A DNA stretch of 64,000 nucleotides, from the NCBI GenBank assembly GCA_947044365.1, contig OX345636.1:310001-374000 (forward strand), written 5' to 3'. The stretch comes from Petrosia ficiformis (lineage: Eukaryota > Porifera > Demospongiae > Haplosclerida > Petrosiidae). The notes beneath the pieces were generated by a model that made no database searches, was not told the origin of the DNA, and saw only the letters and a program-made list of their open reading frames with translations. Shown piece after piece: positions 47,907-59,111 of this stretch (its first letter is position 1; each line of letters starts with the position of its first letter). The translations under genes were made by a program, and so were the position numbers.

Positions 47907-48843
47907 GTTTTAAAATAGTAAGTGGTGACATGTTAAATGAAATAGTTCGTAGCAACAAAACCCATTCACTGAAGGATTGTTCGCAATGAAAACATGAATT
48001 CCAGTTTGAGATTGATACTGATGCAATCACAGTGATATAAAGTATTGTGAATGGAAAATACGTAGTGCAACAATTTTCTGAATTATTAAGTTATTTTTAC
48101 GTGGGCAGTATACTAATTTTACAAGGTGAAAGTTGGAATAGGGCTCTTGGCCTTCAGCCCACCTAGTTCACCCTGTTCCTACTAAAGCTGGGACAATTGC
48201 TGAAAATCTACCGTTAAAGCTTTGTCAACAAAAACAAGTGAAAGTTTGAAGGTTTGCACTTGTTTTAGATAGAAGCTAAGATTCTAATCTTCTGAAAGTG
48301 AAATTCACCTTTGGAATGTTAACTAAATGAACAAAGTCTAGCAAATTTGTCCCAGCTTTAGTTCCTATCCTTATGATGAGGATGCTTGTGAAATATTACG
48401 TTTACCGAGAGTTGTGGATGTGTATGTGTGTGTGTTACTAAAATATTCCAGCTAAAACTAAAAGCAGTAGAGCTCTGATCAATGTTCCATTTGCTTTGAA
48501 AGATTTAATGGCTCACAGTTTCTGGGTGTTATGAGAGTCTAGATTTGAATGAACAATTCAACGAATAGCTCACACTGTATTAGACAACTTTTCCTATTTC
48601 GGTGCTACACTGAAACTTAATGATATGTAAGTAATAGCACTAAATGCATATGCACAAAACACAATTGAGTATGAGGTGAAACACTAACAACAGCTATCAA
48701 ATAAAACATAATGACTTCGTTATTAATAATTGATGTAAACAAAACCATTTGACATGTATTATTTTTGTGTCACAAAGGTGAAAGGATACGCAAGAAACGA
48801 TCAGAAAGAAATGATGTTTACCATTAGCTCAAAAGCAGGTCAG
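47907..48843. other. Intergenic or intronic, with a possible exon at 48,452
   Basis: 48,452 follows TATTCCAG and reads KTKSSRALINVPFALKDLMA before a stop. This vaguely echoes the KTAPVSIPLKD linker of the large gene. Not enough to call an exon. Confidence 0.3.
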
Positions 48844-49500
48844 CCGACTGGGATGAGTTTGCAAGAGAATTAAAGGTTGAGGACAATTATCGCAATCAAT
48901 TAAGGCAATCCATTCATATGTCATCTCCTGACGGTACTTTGGAGAAAGTCCTAGCCAAGTGGATTGATTCCAAAACATGGGAAGTAACATGGAAATGTAT
49001 TTTCAATGTATTGAAAGAATTGAAGTACATTGCCCTCTTAAACCTGGTTCAAAAGCACTTATGCCATGAGGATGTCATCAAGAAATACTGCAAAACAGCA
49101 GATTTCAAATTCACTGGTGAGAGACTAATGAAAGTACTGTTTATTTCTTATTCTGTATAGATGTATGAACTTACTATAATTATTCATCACCTTAAAATAT
49201 ATGTTCTGTTTAATTTCATTTTGAGGAAAAGTGAGTAGCTGAAATAATCACTGCAATCTAATCTGAATTACATAATCAATTGAACTGTGCATTTTGGTAG
49301 GAATATTATGTATGCGGTAGTCCTGAATAAGTGAATACAAAAAAATGTTGCATGCAGAGCATACTTGAACAGTCAGCAAGGGGCAATGAGGTTTGGATGA
49401 CTAGTTTTCTCCCCTAACCACAATTCATATATGAAATCCAGAGATATATTAAGTTTGTATTTGTGTTTCATTTTGTTTTGCAGTTATTGAGGAAGTTTAA
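48844..49500 (+). CDS. Second death-domain gene, 3' exons
   Basis: 48,844-49,116 reads DWDEFARELKVEDNYRNQL, then SSPDGTLEKVLAKWIDSKTW, EVTWKCIFNVLKELKYIAL and LNLVQKHLCHEDVIKKY, ending phase 1 at GTGAGA. 49,484-49,500 (acceptor TTTTGCAG) adds VIEEV-stop. W..FA..L, LE.VL..W, TW..I..VL and L..V...L spacing matches a divergent death domain ending in the same style as the first gene. The 5' side is uncertain: 48,780-48,840 is open in a different frame (YARNDQKEMMFTISSKAG), so either an intron ends near 48,843 or a one-base frameshift has broken the gene. It sits 4 kb downstream of the large gene. Confidence 0.6.
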
Positions 49501-50260
49501 TTTCATGACAAGAAACCAAGATATAGACGATGTTGCTGTTATTATTATGTATTACCCCTTTATCCTTTAACATAATCCTTGCTTTATAGGTAGAAATGTT
49601 TTTTTTTTTGGCTTTTAATTTGTTAGAAATGATAGTTGTACTGTTGTTATTAATCTTGATAGAAAGAAAAAAAGCTTCTTTTATAAGTGATAATTATACA
49701 TTATCTATACCATAATTATATATACTGATACAGCAAAACTTCAAATGAAAACTAGTCTGGAATCTGGTGTAGTAACATGTTTTATAAATCTGTTATATAA
49801 CCTGTTATCATCCACAGCAACACAAACTACAACACTATAAGGAGCACCAAAAATTATATAGGAGATGCTATATACAAAGTAGTTCAATTCATAATAACAT
49901 GCATACTCTTGCTATGGGATATTTATAATCACTTCAGTGATAATACGTATGTTACTCACCATACTCAAATATAATTATCAATGGTATACTTAGTATATCA
50001 TCCTCTGTGTGTATGGTTTAAACCATACTAAGGACATTCATCATAAACTACATAGTGCTTTCAGTACTATAATTATAGTAATTATCATCACTAACAATTG
50101 ACCTGGTTTTCAATTATATAAAGGTAGCATAGGTCCATCATATAGTCTCTAACAGTACATGTACAGGTAATAATAATTGCAGTATTACATTTTCGTAATC
50201 AATAACAGTCCTCCCAAATATATTCATGAGTGATTAGTATTTTTTTACGCTAGGGGACTC
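49501..50260. other. Intergenic, AT-rich
   Basis: Nothing recognised. Confidence 0.5.
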
Positions 50261-50261
50261 T

Positions 50262-50512
50262 GGTTCGATACACCATGGGCTATCTTTTTTTTTTCTTTTT
50301 GTTCATTTGGAGCTTGGGACTCTGGTTCGACACACAATGGTTGTCTTTTTTTTCTTTTTGTTCATTAGTCAATCTTGAACTGCGAGACCCTGGTTCGATT
50401 CCCGCTTGGTTAACATTCATTTGAGCTAGACTCTGGAGCTTGGTTGTCCTTCTGTCAATTTCGACTTTTTGTTCATTTGAAGCTGGAGGACTCTGGTTCA
50501 ATACATGTATAG
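50262..50512. repeat. tRNA-B-box-like minisatellite units, part 1
   Basis: Units of about 57-70 bases contain TTTTTGTTCATT.GGAGCT then GA.YCTGGTTCGA (or TTCAA). GGTTCGATTCC at 50,391-50,401 fits the RNA polymerase III B-box core, but no tRNA cloverleaf can be folded. Confidence 0.7.
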
Positions 50513-50530
50513 GTTATTCACACAGGTAAA

Positions 50531-50594
50531 GGTTTCTACTGGATTTATCAAACCGAGGGCCGAAGGCACGATGTTTGATGAATCAGTAGAAACC
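50531..50594. repeat. 64-base hairpin
   Basis: GGTTTCTACTG..ATTTATCAAAC pairs with GTTTGATGAATCAGTAGAAACC around a GC-rich loop (CGAGGGCCGAAGGCACGAT). Two imperfections in about 22 pairs. Confidence 0.85.
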
Positions 50595-51110
50595 GTACTG
50601 AGGTGTATTTTTACCATTTTACCTTTTACCATGAAACGAGCGTGAAATATAGTAGCTAAGCAAATCTTTTCGAGTGGCAACTGTATGCATAATTTTACTA
50701 ACCTAGCATGGATTTCTGTGATTCCTTAGACAAGTAACAACAGTTCAATTGCAAACAACAGAAAGAGCGCCTACTATCATGCATATGTGGCAGACTTCCA
50801 GCCCAACCATTAGCTATCTATCCACCAGTAGCAATATTACACTCAATTATAACTGCAATCACTGAACAGTACAACTACTTAGAGTAACACATGTAATGCT
50901 ATAATCACATAATTTATAATTGTTGTATAATAAAAATATCATAGAAAATAATAATAAGAAATAACAGAAAACAATATTTCCTATCTTCCAGCAATGAGTG
51001 GGAATTTCTGTAAAAGTGACTAATCAATCAGCCTTTTGAAGCGGTTGATAATACATTTATCAACCCCGCAATCTGATTGGTGAGTTTACTATAGGCATGG
51101 TAGAACTAGA
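50595..51110. other. Insert between B-box-like units
   Basis: No ORF. Near 51,044-51,066 a short palindrome GGTTGATAA...TTATCAACC occurs. The 50,513-51,110 segment separates two sets of the same minisatellite, so it may be an inserted element. Confidence 0.4.
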
Positions 51111-51116
51111 AGTTTG

Positions 51117-51246
51117 GTTATCTCTTTTTGTTCATTTGGAGCTGTGGGACCCTGGTTCAATTCTCGCTTGGTTATCCCTTTTTTTTGTTCATTTGGAGCT
51201 GAAGGACTCTGGTTCAATTGCCACTTGGTTATCTTTTTATTTTTTA
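51117..51246. repeat. B-box-like minisatellite units, part 2
   Basis: Two more units (GGGACCCTGGTTCAATTCTC and GGACTCTGGTTCAATTGCC), each followed by GCTTGGTTATC or ACTTGGTTATC and a T tract. Confidence 0.7.
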
Positions 51247-51384
51247 TAACAACATGATGACATTTTAGCATCTTTCAAAGTGCTATTTCAGCCACACAGT
51301 AAACCTGAGGTTAATTAACTAATGCAATAACAATTTTAATTACAGCTTTTGTACTGACAACTGCAATGTGTTCATACATAATAA

Positions 51385-52200
51385 TTACCCTCGCCGCGTA
51401 GCGTAGGCGGAAGGGTACGGTAATCGTTTTGTCTGTGTGTGTGTGTGTTAGCAATTTTTCTTGAAAAATAAAAACATTGACATTTCAAAAGGGGTACTGA
51501 TAGACTTCAAATTATACAAGGAAAAAAATTAACGTAGGAATTCTTCTTAAACCTTTTGGTTCTAAAGTTATGACAATTTTTATAACTCACAGTTATTGTT
51601 TCACCACTTTAAGATGAAACGAGGGCAATAACGAGAGAAAATATGGACACACGAAACACAAGTGGTCCTCTTGCATGGCTGTCGCTAGCCAAGAAACGCT
51701 TCAAACCCAAAACAATCGATGTTATGGTTGCTACTACATCACCATTGATGCAAGATAGTAGAGATCTACAAAGCTCCGGCTCCACCTACAGGTATGACGT
51801 ACGTACTTACGTCCATGCAGCGTCATGTACTAAACACGTGATCCAGGTGATTCAATACGTTTTCACACGTTGGAGGTAGACTTGAGAACGTCTTCGAAGG
51901 AAAACAGAGAATAAGATGTAAGATATATATATATATATATATATTAGTTTTTTTCATTACTTCTATTCTTCTGTGTGTATTACACATAGATATCAAGAAC
52001 CTCAGCTCTAATATATAACTTTAATAGCAACATAATATCTATTATGATGTACACATTATACAATATTATCACATCTACTTTCGATAAACATAATTATTTA
52101 CAATTACTTACAATTATTTACGTTTAAAGTTTAAACTTCATACATCACACGTTACTACTTAACCACGTAGGCGAGGGTCCCGTCCCGACGGCGCTCGTTA
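51385..52200 (+). mobile_element. GC-hairpin-ended element (family 1), full copy
   Basis: Left end TTACCCTCGCCGCGTAGCG with hairpin, (TG)n, then the shared interior; right end CACGTAGGCGAGGGTCCCG, GACGGCGCTCGTTA. 816 bases. The frame at 51,643-51,879 is not preserved in the other copies. Confidence 0.88.
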
Positions 52201-52553
52201 TAGTCAGTAAACATTTTTTTGCCTCAGTAATTATTCATGAGGGGTGTATTCAGCCTACCGTGCTATGCGCAATAATAGATCTTCTGCATCCAAATTTTAG
52301 ATGCAGAATTATGGTTCCATTCAGTGAGTAAACTGATTGACCAGTTGTAATATATAGTTACCTAGCTCCACTCTTCATGTCATTTATGTATGAGTGTATC
52401 GCTAAACTGAACAGGGGTAATGGCACTGAGGGACAAGCCTATGCAGCTGGATAAGCATGCAGCCACCTGGGGCATGTTGTGGTAGCAGGATGTGTCACCT
52501 TCCTTGCAAAAGCACAAAGCTGAAAAGGAGAATAATAGCATTATTTCTAGTAA
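52201..52553. other. Unassigned, less AT-rich
   Basis: A minus-strand frame at 52,380-52,580 overlaps the left arm of the next inverted repeat; no domain recognised. Confidence 0.4.
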
Positions 52554-52695
52554 AGCTTTTATGCAAATCCAACCATGCACGCATACACAAATTATATATT
52601 ATTATTATTAATAATACACTAGAATAATTATAACATTGTTTATTTCATGTATTATTAATAATAATAATATATAAGGTTGGATTTGCATAAAAGCT
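52554..52695. repeat. 142-base foldback with perfect 21-bp outer arms
   Basis: Outer arm AGCTTTTATGCAAATCCAAC plus C at 52,554-52,574 is the exact reverse complement of 52,675-52,695. Inner AT arms (ATATTATTATTATTAATAAT on the left, ATTATTAATAATAATAATAT on the right) also pair. Each outer arm contains the octamer ATGCAAAT. Confidence 0.9.
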
Positions 52696-53725
52696 GAGAA
52701 TTGTTATTAGTCATCATCGGCTATTATTTCTATTGTAGCATTGGTGATTTTATCATATATTCACTTTAATGATAGTCCTAACTATTGTCAAACATTAATT
52801 TTCGGTGAAATAATTAAAAACCCCAAAGTAGATTATTATAATATTCATGCATTCGATCCATATTGGTTATCAATACATAACTAAATCCTTTGATAAAATC
52901 TTTTATCAGTGCATCACAATTACATTCTGGTATATTTACTTAGTGCATGCAGCTTATGCTATATAATTTATTATATACGTACAATGCATGCAACTGCAAT
53001 TTAACTATAAATATAAAGTATTCTATTCCTTTTATGATTTATCACTAAACATACAGGTAGTGATAAAAGGGCAGCTTTAAAATAAGTATAACTCGTTAGT
53101 TGTTTAGTGCTACACACAAAACACGAACCATGGGGAATGATAATTAACTTCTTCATCTCTATACTAGAGTTGTTATGACAGTAAATGCTATATTAAATAA
53201 ACAAATTTTGTTTATAAAACAAAAGGTTTTGATAGAAACCCAACATTTTATAAGCTGGCTTCCTCAGATCTCATTTCCCCATTTTTGTTGTTTGCATCTA
53301 CACAATTTATACGCAAGTACCAAATAAAGCGAGACGTTTCTTCCAGGTACAGCGTAAGCTATAACTTGTTATAATTATTGCCAACAGACAAGTCAGGACA
53401 AACATTCATAATTTTGGGCATCGACCGTCTCCTACTTCGAGTGTATCTGCTTCGCGGAAGATGGTAGTTTAAACTGTGTAGGTACTATACTTATTTATAA
53501 GGCAGACTATCACACATTTCTTAAAGTCATTTATGGCTACCGCATTAAAAATAGCCGCTGTACTTACAACTACATTCAGCATCTGAAGATGTATATACAT
53601 CAATAACAATAATTATGTAATTGTAATATGTCTCTTAAATAATTGATCCCGGGTCTGATTGATATGTAAATGTATAACTAAATTACATGATAGTGTAAAC
53701 TTTATAATAATTGGAATTTTTTTAG
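52696..53725. other. AT-rich, nothing recognised
   Basis: No ORF or repeat border found. Confidence 0.5.
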
Positions 53726-55960
53726 GCTCTCGTCAAGTGTCCAGTCCCTCAGATTTGTCTTCAGTCTCATCATATCTACATTCTTAATTCTCCACTCTCC
53801 AGTATCGTCAAGTCTTCAGATGATAGCCTTGTGTAATTATTATCTCAACAATCAAACAAATTATAAGAAACAATTAAATAAACAGTGGCATTATGATCAA
53901 TGCCAATGGAAATAGAATCTCCAGATTGATAAACATCCTGTCTGTTTTTTGCTCCAATGTGATGCATAACTTTCACTTTTCTTTCATAACCTTTTAGAGA
54001 ATAAGTGGATGAAGATGATTATCTATCTGACATGATGCCCCCATGAGATACTGTAGATACATTTGTGAATTCCACACTTCACAAATGTATGTACAGTATT
54101 AATTTCCAAGTCCTTATAACACACATATACTATACTGTACTGTACTGTACTGTAATGTACTGTAATGTACTGTAGTGTACTATACTACGTTAACATATAA
54201 TTCACAAATATGCAGGTTTATACAAGGTGCGTGGGCGATCACCATGGTAACCTTAGGTGTTGGGGGAGATATATGCCCATAACATGCCTGTAGACAGGGA
54301 GATTTAGTGTCTAGCCACTAATTGTATTTTCACAGTTTTTACAGTAAATGCTAATTGTATAGTACTATGGTTTCTACTTGACAACAGCCATATCAAATGT
54401 GATTTAATTGCATACTTTTGTGTTACCATGGTGTAAAATACCTAGTTGGAGGCAGTTATGGGCATATAACACCCTTGAGATAATTGTCTCATCACTTTAA
54501 ATGTATTTCTTTCCCTACCATCCCTACATACAGAGTACTACCATACTATATGATAAAGGTATAAAACACATGATATTTGTTATTATAAATGCATAAATTA
54601 TATATATACTAATCACTATGGAATGTAATTATAATAACAATATTATGTAGTTATCATAATAATATATCATGTTATACCTAATTACTATAATACATTATAT
54701 TATTACTATACTTTATTATATGACATGTACTTTATATACTATTCAAGAGAAGTCAGTAGTACATCATGAATATGCAAATTATGGGGATAACATGGGCATC
54801 ACATTTCTTGAGAACTAGCGAATTTCTGGACAAAACTTCACAAATAGCTGTATAAACACTTGTTAGGACAATAGACAAAGCTCAAGAAACAAAGCTTCAA
54901 AGAGACAAAAGTTAGTGTTTCAGTGTTTTCTGCTGACATCAGCAAAAACGATAAAATTTCAAGATGGCGACACATCGATGAGAATTTACACAGCTGTTTC
55001 ACTGTAACAAGACGAGTTCAGAACAAATCGCTTTTATTTCTTACCTGTCACTATATCAGTATTCTGCAGATATGCTCAGAATACAGTAAGAACTTGCAGT
55101 TGTGGAGATCAAGCGGTAACACACTGACATACAGACACAGACACACACACACAAGAAGACTACTATAACCCTCCACCTACACGCTTAGGTTAATTATAAG
55201 GCTCTGAATTAACTAATGATTACATAAGCACTATTGTTATGTATCACACAATACAATATAATATATTATCTAGTTTATAAAATATATAGTCACTCAGTAC
55301 ATGTAAACTACAAATCAGTAATCATGTCAGTAATCATGTCAGGTATAATTATATACTGGATATTATATAGAAATCATCAATGGATGTAGAGTACATATAC
55401 TTCAGGAGATAAGAATAGTAAGTCATTGATCATTGATTATTAAACTATAGGCTAATTATAACAATACAAACATCATTATAAAAGAGGTGTGTCTTACACT
55501 TATACACATGATGTACAAATGTACATGTATGGACTATATGTATGTACCGCTGGGATGAATATTCAATATCAAATTCAATGCTTTGTTAAGAAAAGCTTTG
55601 AAGGCTTCGAATTTTCACACACAAATTTTAATAATCTTTTTATCAAATGTTGCTCTCACCTTCTTTGGCTTTAGAAAGCCTCCAAAACTTAAAGCAGTAC
55701 TAGTCTTGATCCTGTCACTGTTTCCACTTGGATTAAGTATCACTGAGGAAAGATGCAGAAGCAGCTAGTAACACAGCTTCAACTTTTTGCAACATGCCCA
55801 CATTATTAGCCACATGTTTAGAGTGTACAAGTACCCATATACAAACATTACAGTGAATGTGGCAGCAAACCTGCAAAGGGAGCATTAACATTTAAATGGG
55901 TTGGAAATGAACAAAGGTTCTAACATTCAAGCCTTTTTTTCCTAACAGCTGAGCTCTACT
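53726..55960. repeat. Diverged segmental duplication, copy B (left part)
   Basis: Counterpart of 3.7-8.5 kb; see the copy A entry. The TACTG tract is shorter here and the pogo-like insertion of copy A is absent. Confidence 0.75.
54780..55195 (+). mobile_element. Possible relative of the hairpin-ended family
   Basis: Locally less AT-rich insert within the duplicated block. It ends in a CA tract, then CTATAACCCTCCACCTACAC, GCTTAGGTTAAT, the same CA-tract-then-hairpin layout as family 1. Left limit uncertain. The ORF at 54,923-55,168 runs into the CA tract and is probably not a gene. Confidence 0.45.
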
Positions 55961-56484
55961 ATGTACATGTGTATAATATACATACACAGTAACTCCATGT
56001 ACATGTATATACTATAGATACACAGTACCTGCATGTACATGTGTATACTATACATACACAGTAACTCCATGTAAATGTACATGTATGAGTATACAGTGTA
56101 TGTATGTACATGTGTATACTATACATACACAGTACCTGCATGTACATGTATGAGTATATGTATGTACATGTGTAATACACATGTACATACATATACTCAT
56201 ACATGTACATGCAGGTACTGTGTATGTATAGTATACACATTGTGTACACTGTACATACACAGTACCTGCATGTACATGCATGAGTATATGTATGTACATG
56301 TATACTATACATACACAGTAACTGCGTGTACATGTACATGTAGTACTTTACATATGTACATGGCTTTTATGTACCTGTGTATGCAATACATACACTGTAT
56401 GTGCATGTACATGTATGAGTATATGTACATGTATGTACATGTGTATACACAGTAACTGCATGTAAATGTATGACTATATGTATG
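55961..56484. repeat. ACATGTAC / GTATACTATACATAC repeat block
   Basis: Imperfect repeats of palindromic words (ACATGTACATGT, TATACTATACATACACAGTA). Contains a perfect 131-base palindrome (separate entry). Open frames here are artefacts. Confidence 0.9.
56110..56240. repeat. Perfect 131-bp palindrome
   Basis: 56,110-56,174 and 56,176-56,240 are exact reverse complements (65 bases each) around a single central A at 56,175. The left arm begins ATGTGTATACTATACATACA. Confidence 0.95.
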
Positions 56485-56755
56485 TACAGTATGTCTCAAT
56501 AAAAAGTTAACGTTGCGTTGTACAAAACGAAGCGTACAACGATGTGAAGTACGGTGTTTTTCAGGCTAAAACGCGTACTGCAGGGTTTCCAATTACTCGT
56601 TTTGTAAAACGATGGATCGTTTATACAGTAGGATGTCACGTGTACGTTGACATGGACTCCACGTGCAACCAATCGTAGTATTGTCGTTGTAAGGTTGGTT
56701 TGGTCGTTTTTTTTTTCTCCCGTTGGAACGTCGTTTTTATTTATTGTGGAGTACA

Positions 56756-57182
56756 ATGTCTTTGAGAACAGCACTTAAAGTGTCAGGTAAGATGTTAAAA
56801 TGTTGCTATTGTGATTTTAATCAATCATTCTTTAATAGCTGTATCATGTTTTTAATATATATATTGGCCAGATGAAGATGCCCTATCTAGTAATGTTGTT
56901 TCTCCTAAAGAAAGTTTGGTGAAAGGACAGTGGCCAGATGAAGATGCCCTATCTAGCAATGTTGTTTCTCCTAAAGAAAGTTTGGTGAAAGGACAGTGGT
57001 GTAAGATAAAGGAAAGAAGGAAGATGTATGATGGGAAGATTGTGGTCTGTAGTCAAAGAGAAAATAATCTACTGAGCAGACTTGTTGTATCCACTGACTT
57101 AGAAAGTTACCTGAGTTGTATCATTGGCATTACAAAGTTATCATTGGAATTAGAAAATCACTTAAAAAATCACTTAATTTGA
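56756..57182 (+). CDS. Spliced 113-residue ORF inside the Tc1/mariner element, with internal repeat
   Basis: Exon 1, 56,756-56,786, encodes MSLRTALKVS and ends phase 1 at GTAAGA. An 85-base intron follows. Exon 2, 56,872-57,182, starts after TTGGCCAG with DEDALSSNVVSPKESLVKGQ. A 66-base unit (22 residues, starting TGGCCAGATGAAGATGCCCT) is tandemly duplicated with one base difference at 56,865-56,930 and 56,931-56,996. The C-terminal part reads WCKIKERRKMYDGKIVVCSQ, NNLLSRLVVSTDLESY and ends NHLI-stop. It does not resemble transposases; family not recognised. Another open piece at about 57,499-57,552 (FKKAEQSDLALTKALCE, donor GTAAGG) could be an alternative exon. Likely cargo of the element. 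Confidence 0.5.
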
Positions 57183-57844
57183 AAATCATTAAATTAAAGT
57201 TGTTGGTAATAAAATGTTAAATGTGATGGAAGTTTGGTAATCATGTTCAATACTAAATGTTTGGTAATCATGGTAAATGTTTGATAACCATGGAAATAAA
57301 ATTTCAATAATAACTAATTGAAATAACATTATAAATGTTTGGTAACCATGGATATATAATCACTAACAGTAGCAAGAAACTACATACAACTGAAAGTATT
57401 GTATTCATTTGAACTACAGATGTCTCGAGTAAGTCCTGCATAAAAAAATGTGCAAGATAATAGTAATGATTAGTGAAATCTTTTGTGTATTTGGTAGCTT
57501 TTAAAAAAGCTGAACAGAGTGACTTAGCTTTGACAAAAGCTCTTTGTGAAGTAAGGAGGACCAACATTATGTTATAATAATTATTGCATTTTTATATAAC
57601 AAATGTTTTATTATGGCCCACATGTCAAGACAGTAGTGCTGTCATCTCATGCACAATGTAGACAGAGTGGTCTATATTTTAAAAAATATAGACCTCTATA
57701 TACAATTATGAGCTTTTTGGTCAACTTCATTATGGGCTATATATGTTATATAATATATAGACTCACCACATCAAAGGGATGATGTCACCATCATACTAAT
57801 ACATATATTATATATATATAATTATAATAAATATATATATAAAT
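57183..57844. other. AT-rich interior of the Tc1/mariner element
   Basis: Contains TTTGGTAATCATGG-type repeats at 57,230-57,350 and the possible extra exon at about 57,499. Otherwise AT-rich. Confidence 0.5.
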
Positions 57845-58231
57845 TTAAACAATATACCTTGGTTTAGGACGAGGAGTCTCTAATATTTTCCTGCAATAAA
57901 ATCGTCGATGGGCTTCTAGTTGAACTGTACACTCGTCGGTAAATACAACGTTGTAAAATTCGTCATCCTTGTACTGCACAGCCCATTCGTATCTCTTCAG
58001 CTTGTTTACATCACGAATAAGCTGGCAGTAAGCGCTTCCTCTGAAAGTCCAGCCAAGAGAACTTCTACATCGAATCGACAAGTAATAACCTGAATGAAGC
58101 TGTCTCACGTGACCAAAACAATTGTAGCTACGGACGCACGTAGCAACGGCGTAGTAACGGAAAAACAACGATGGTGCCTTACGGTAACACAACGATTGAC
58201 TGCGTATCGTAGAACAATCCGTTTTGTACAA
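57845..58231 (-). pseudogene. Tc1/mariner transposase fragment (first catalytic Asp)
   Basis: The frame contains LGWTFRGSAYCQLIRDVNKL, KRYEWAVQYKDDEFYNVVFT and DECTVQLEAHRRFYCRK, which follows the Tc1 (DDE_3) pattern around the first catalytic aspartate (F-T-D-E). It stops with ETPRPKP at a possible donor (CCAAG/GTATAT). The N-terminal helix-turn-helix and the second and third acidic residues were not found in the element, so this copy cannot transpose alone. Confidence 0.7.
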
Positions 58232-58442
58232 CGGAACGTTAACTTTTTATTGAGACGTACTGTACATGCCTGCATGTACATGTGTGAGTATATGTATGTA
58301 CATGTGTATACTATACATACACAGTAACTGCGTGTAAATGTATGACTACATGTACATGTATGTACATGCCTGCATGTACATGTGTGAGTATATGTATGTA
58401 CATGTGTATACTATACATACACAGTAAATGCGTGTAAAAGTA

Positions 58443-59109
58443 GAAACCAAAAAAAGTTCATGTTCTGTATTTGTAGTACGACCGTAGTACGGAACGATAA
58501 ACGGTGAAAACACTGTATAAACGCCGTCTAAACGCTACGTTGAGATTGTGTTCCAAAAAAACGGAACGATGAAAAGAGACGCTAATTGTGGGCGTTGCCA
58601 ATGACTACTACACTTTCAAACACTCGCCTTGCTGCTTTCCTGTAGCTAACGAAGTATGTTTTTGGTATCAACAGCTTTCTTAGATAGTCTTCTGTCTCAC
58701 TAAGTCAGTTAAAAGTCACTGCTATTTAAAATGCAGAAGTTATGCAGGCGGGTATAGGGGTGGGCGTTGTCCATGGAAGTACTAAATTTTCAAGCACTCG
58801 TCTTACTCTCTTTCTGGTGATAACAAAGTATAAATTTACTTAACAACTCTTCTTTACAGCAAAGTAAGTTAGAATCTTGAGTCTTATAAAATGTGAGAGT
58901 TACAACTCTTACAATTACAATTACACATGCGCAATTACGTCAAAGTAAAAGAGTGTGCTGTCAAAACGTAGTTTACACGCTAAAATTAGCATCGTAGAAA
59001 CGTTGTTTACACGCTACGTAGCTAAAACGGTACGTGTTAACTACGGAACGGAGCGTTTCGTACTACGGTCGTAGAACAAAGACGGAACGTGAACTTTTTT
59101 TTGGGTTTC
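58443..59109. mobile_element. CpG-rich TIR element without transposase
   Basis: Ends GAAACCAAAAAAAGTTCATG (left) and, inverted, GAAACCCAAAAAAAAGTTCA (right); both continue with GTTC.GT.TTTGT..TACGACCGT and AGTACG. TA at 58,441-58,442 and 59,110-59,111. Interior has an approximate direct repeat, about 58,590-58,740 with 58,760-58,910 (GTGGGCGTTG...). 667 bases, no ORF. Confidence 0.82.
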
Positions 59110-59111
59110 TA

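Larger units (their letters stand above)
56487..58262. mobile_element. Tc1/mariner-type element carrying extra coding sequence
   Basis: Ends CAGTATGTCTCAATAAAAAG, TTAACGTT.CGTTGTACAAAA at the left match the right end inverted (CAGTACGTCTCAATAAAAAG, TTAACGTT.CGTTGTACAAAA) over about 43 bases with two differences. TA lies on both sides (56,485-56,486 and 58,263-58,264), as expected for Tc1/mariner targets. 1,776 bases. It holds a transposase piece on the minus strand and a spliced ORF on the plus strand, and was inserted into the ATGTAC repeat block. Confidence 0.9.

Noticed and set aside
50391..50401. tRNA T-arm-like GGTTCGATTCC
   Set aside because: No D-arm, anticodon arm or acceptor stem can be placed around it, and the motif repeats in a minisatellite.
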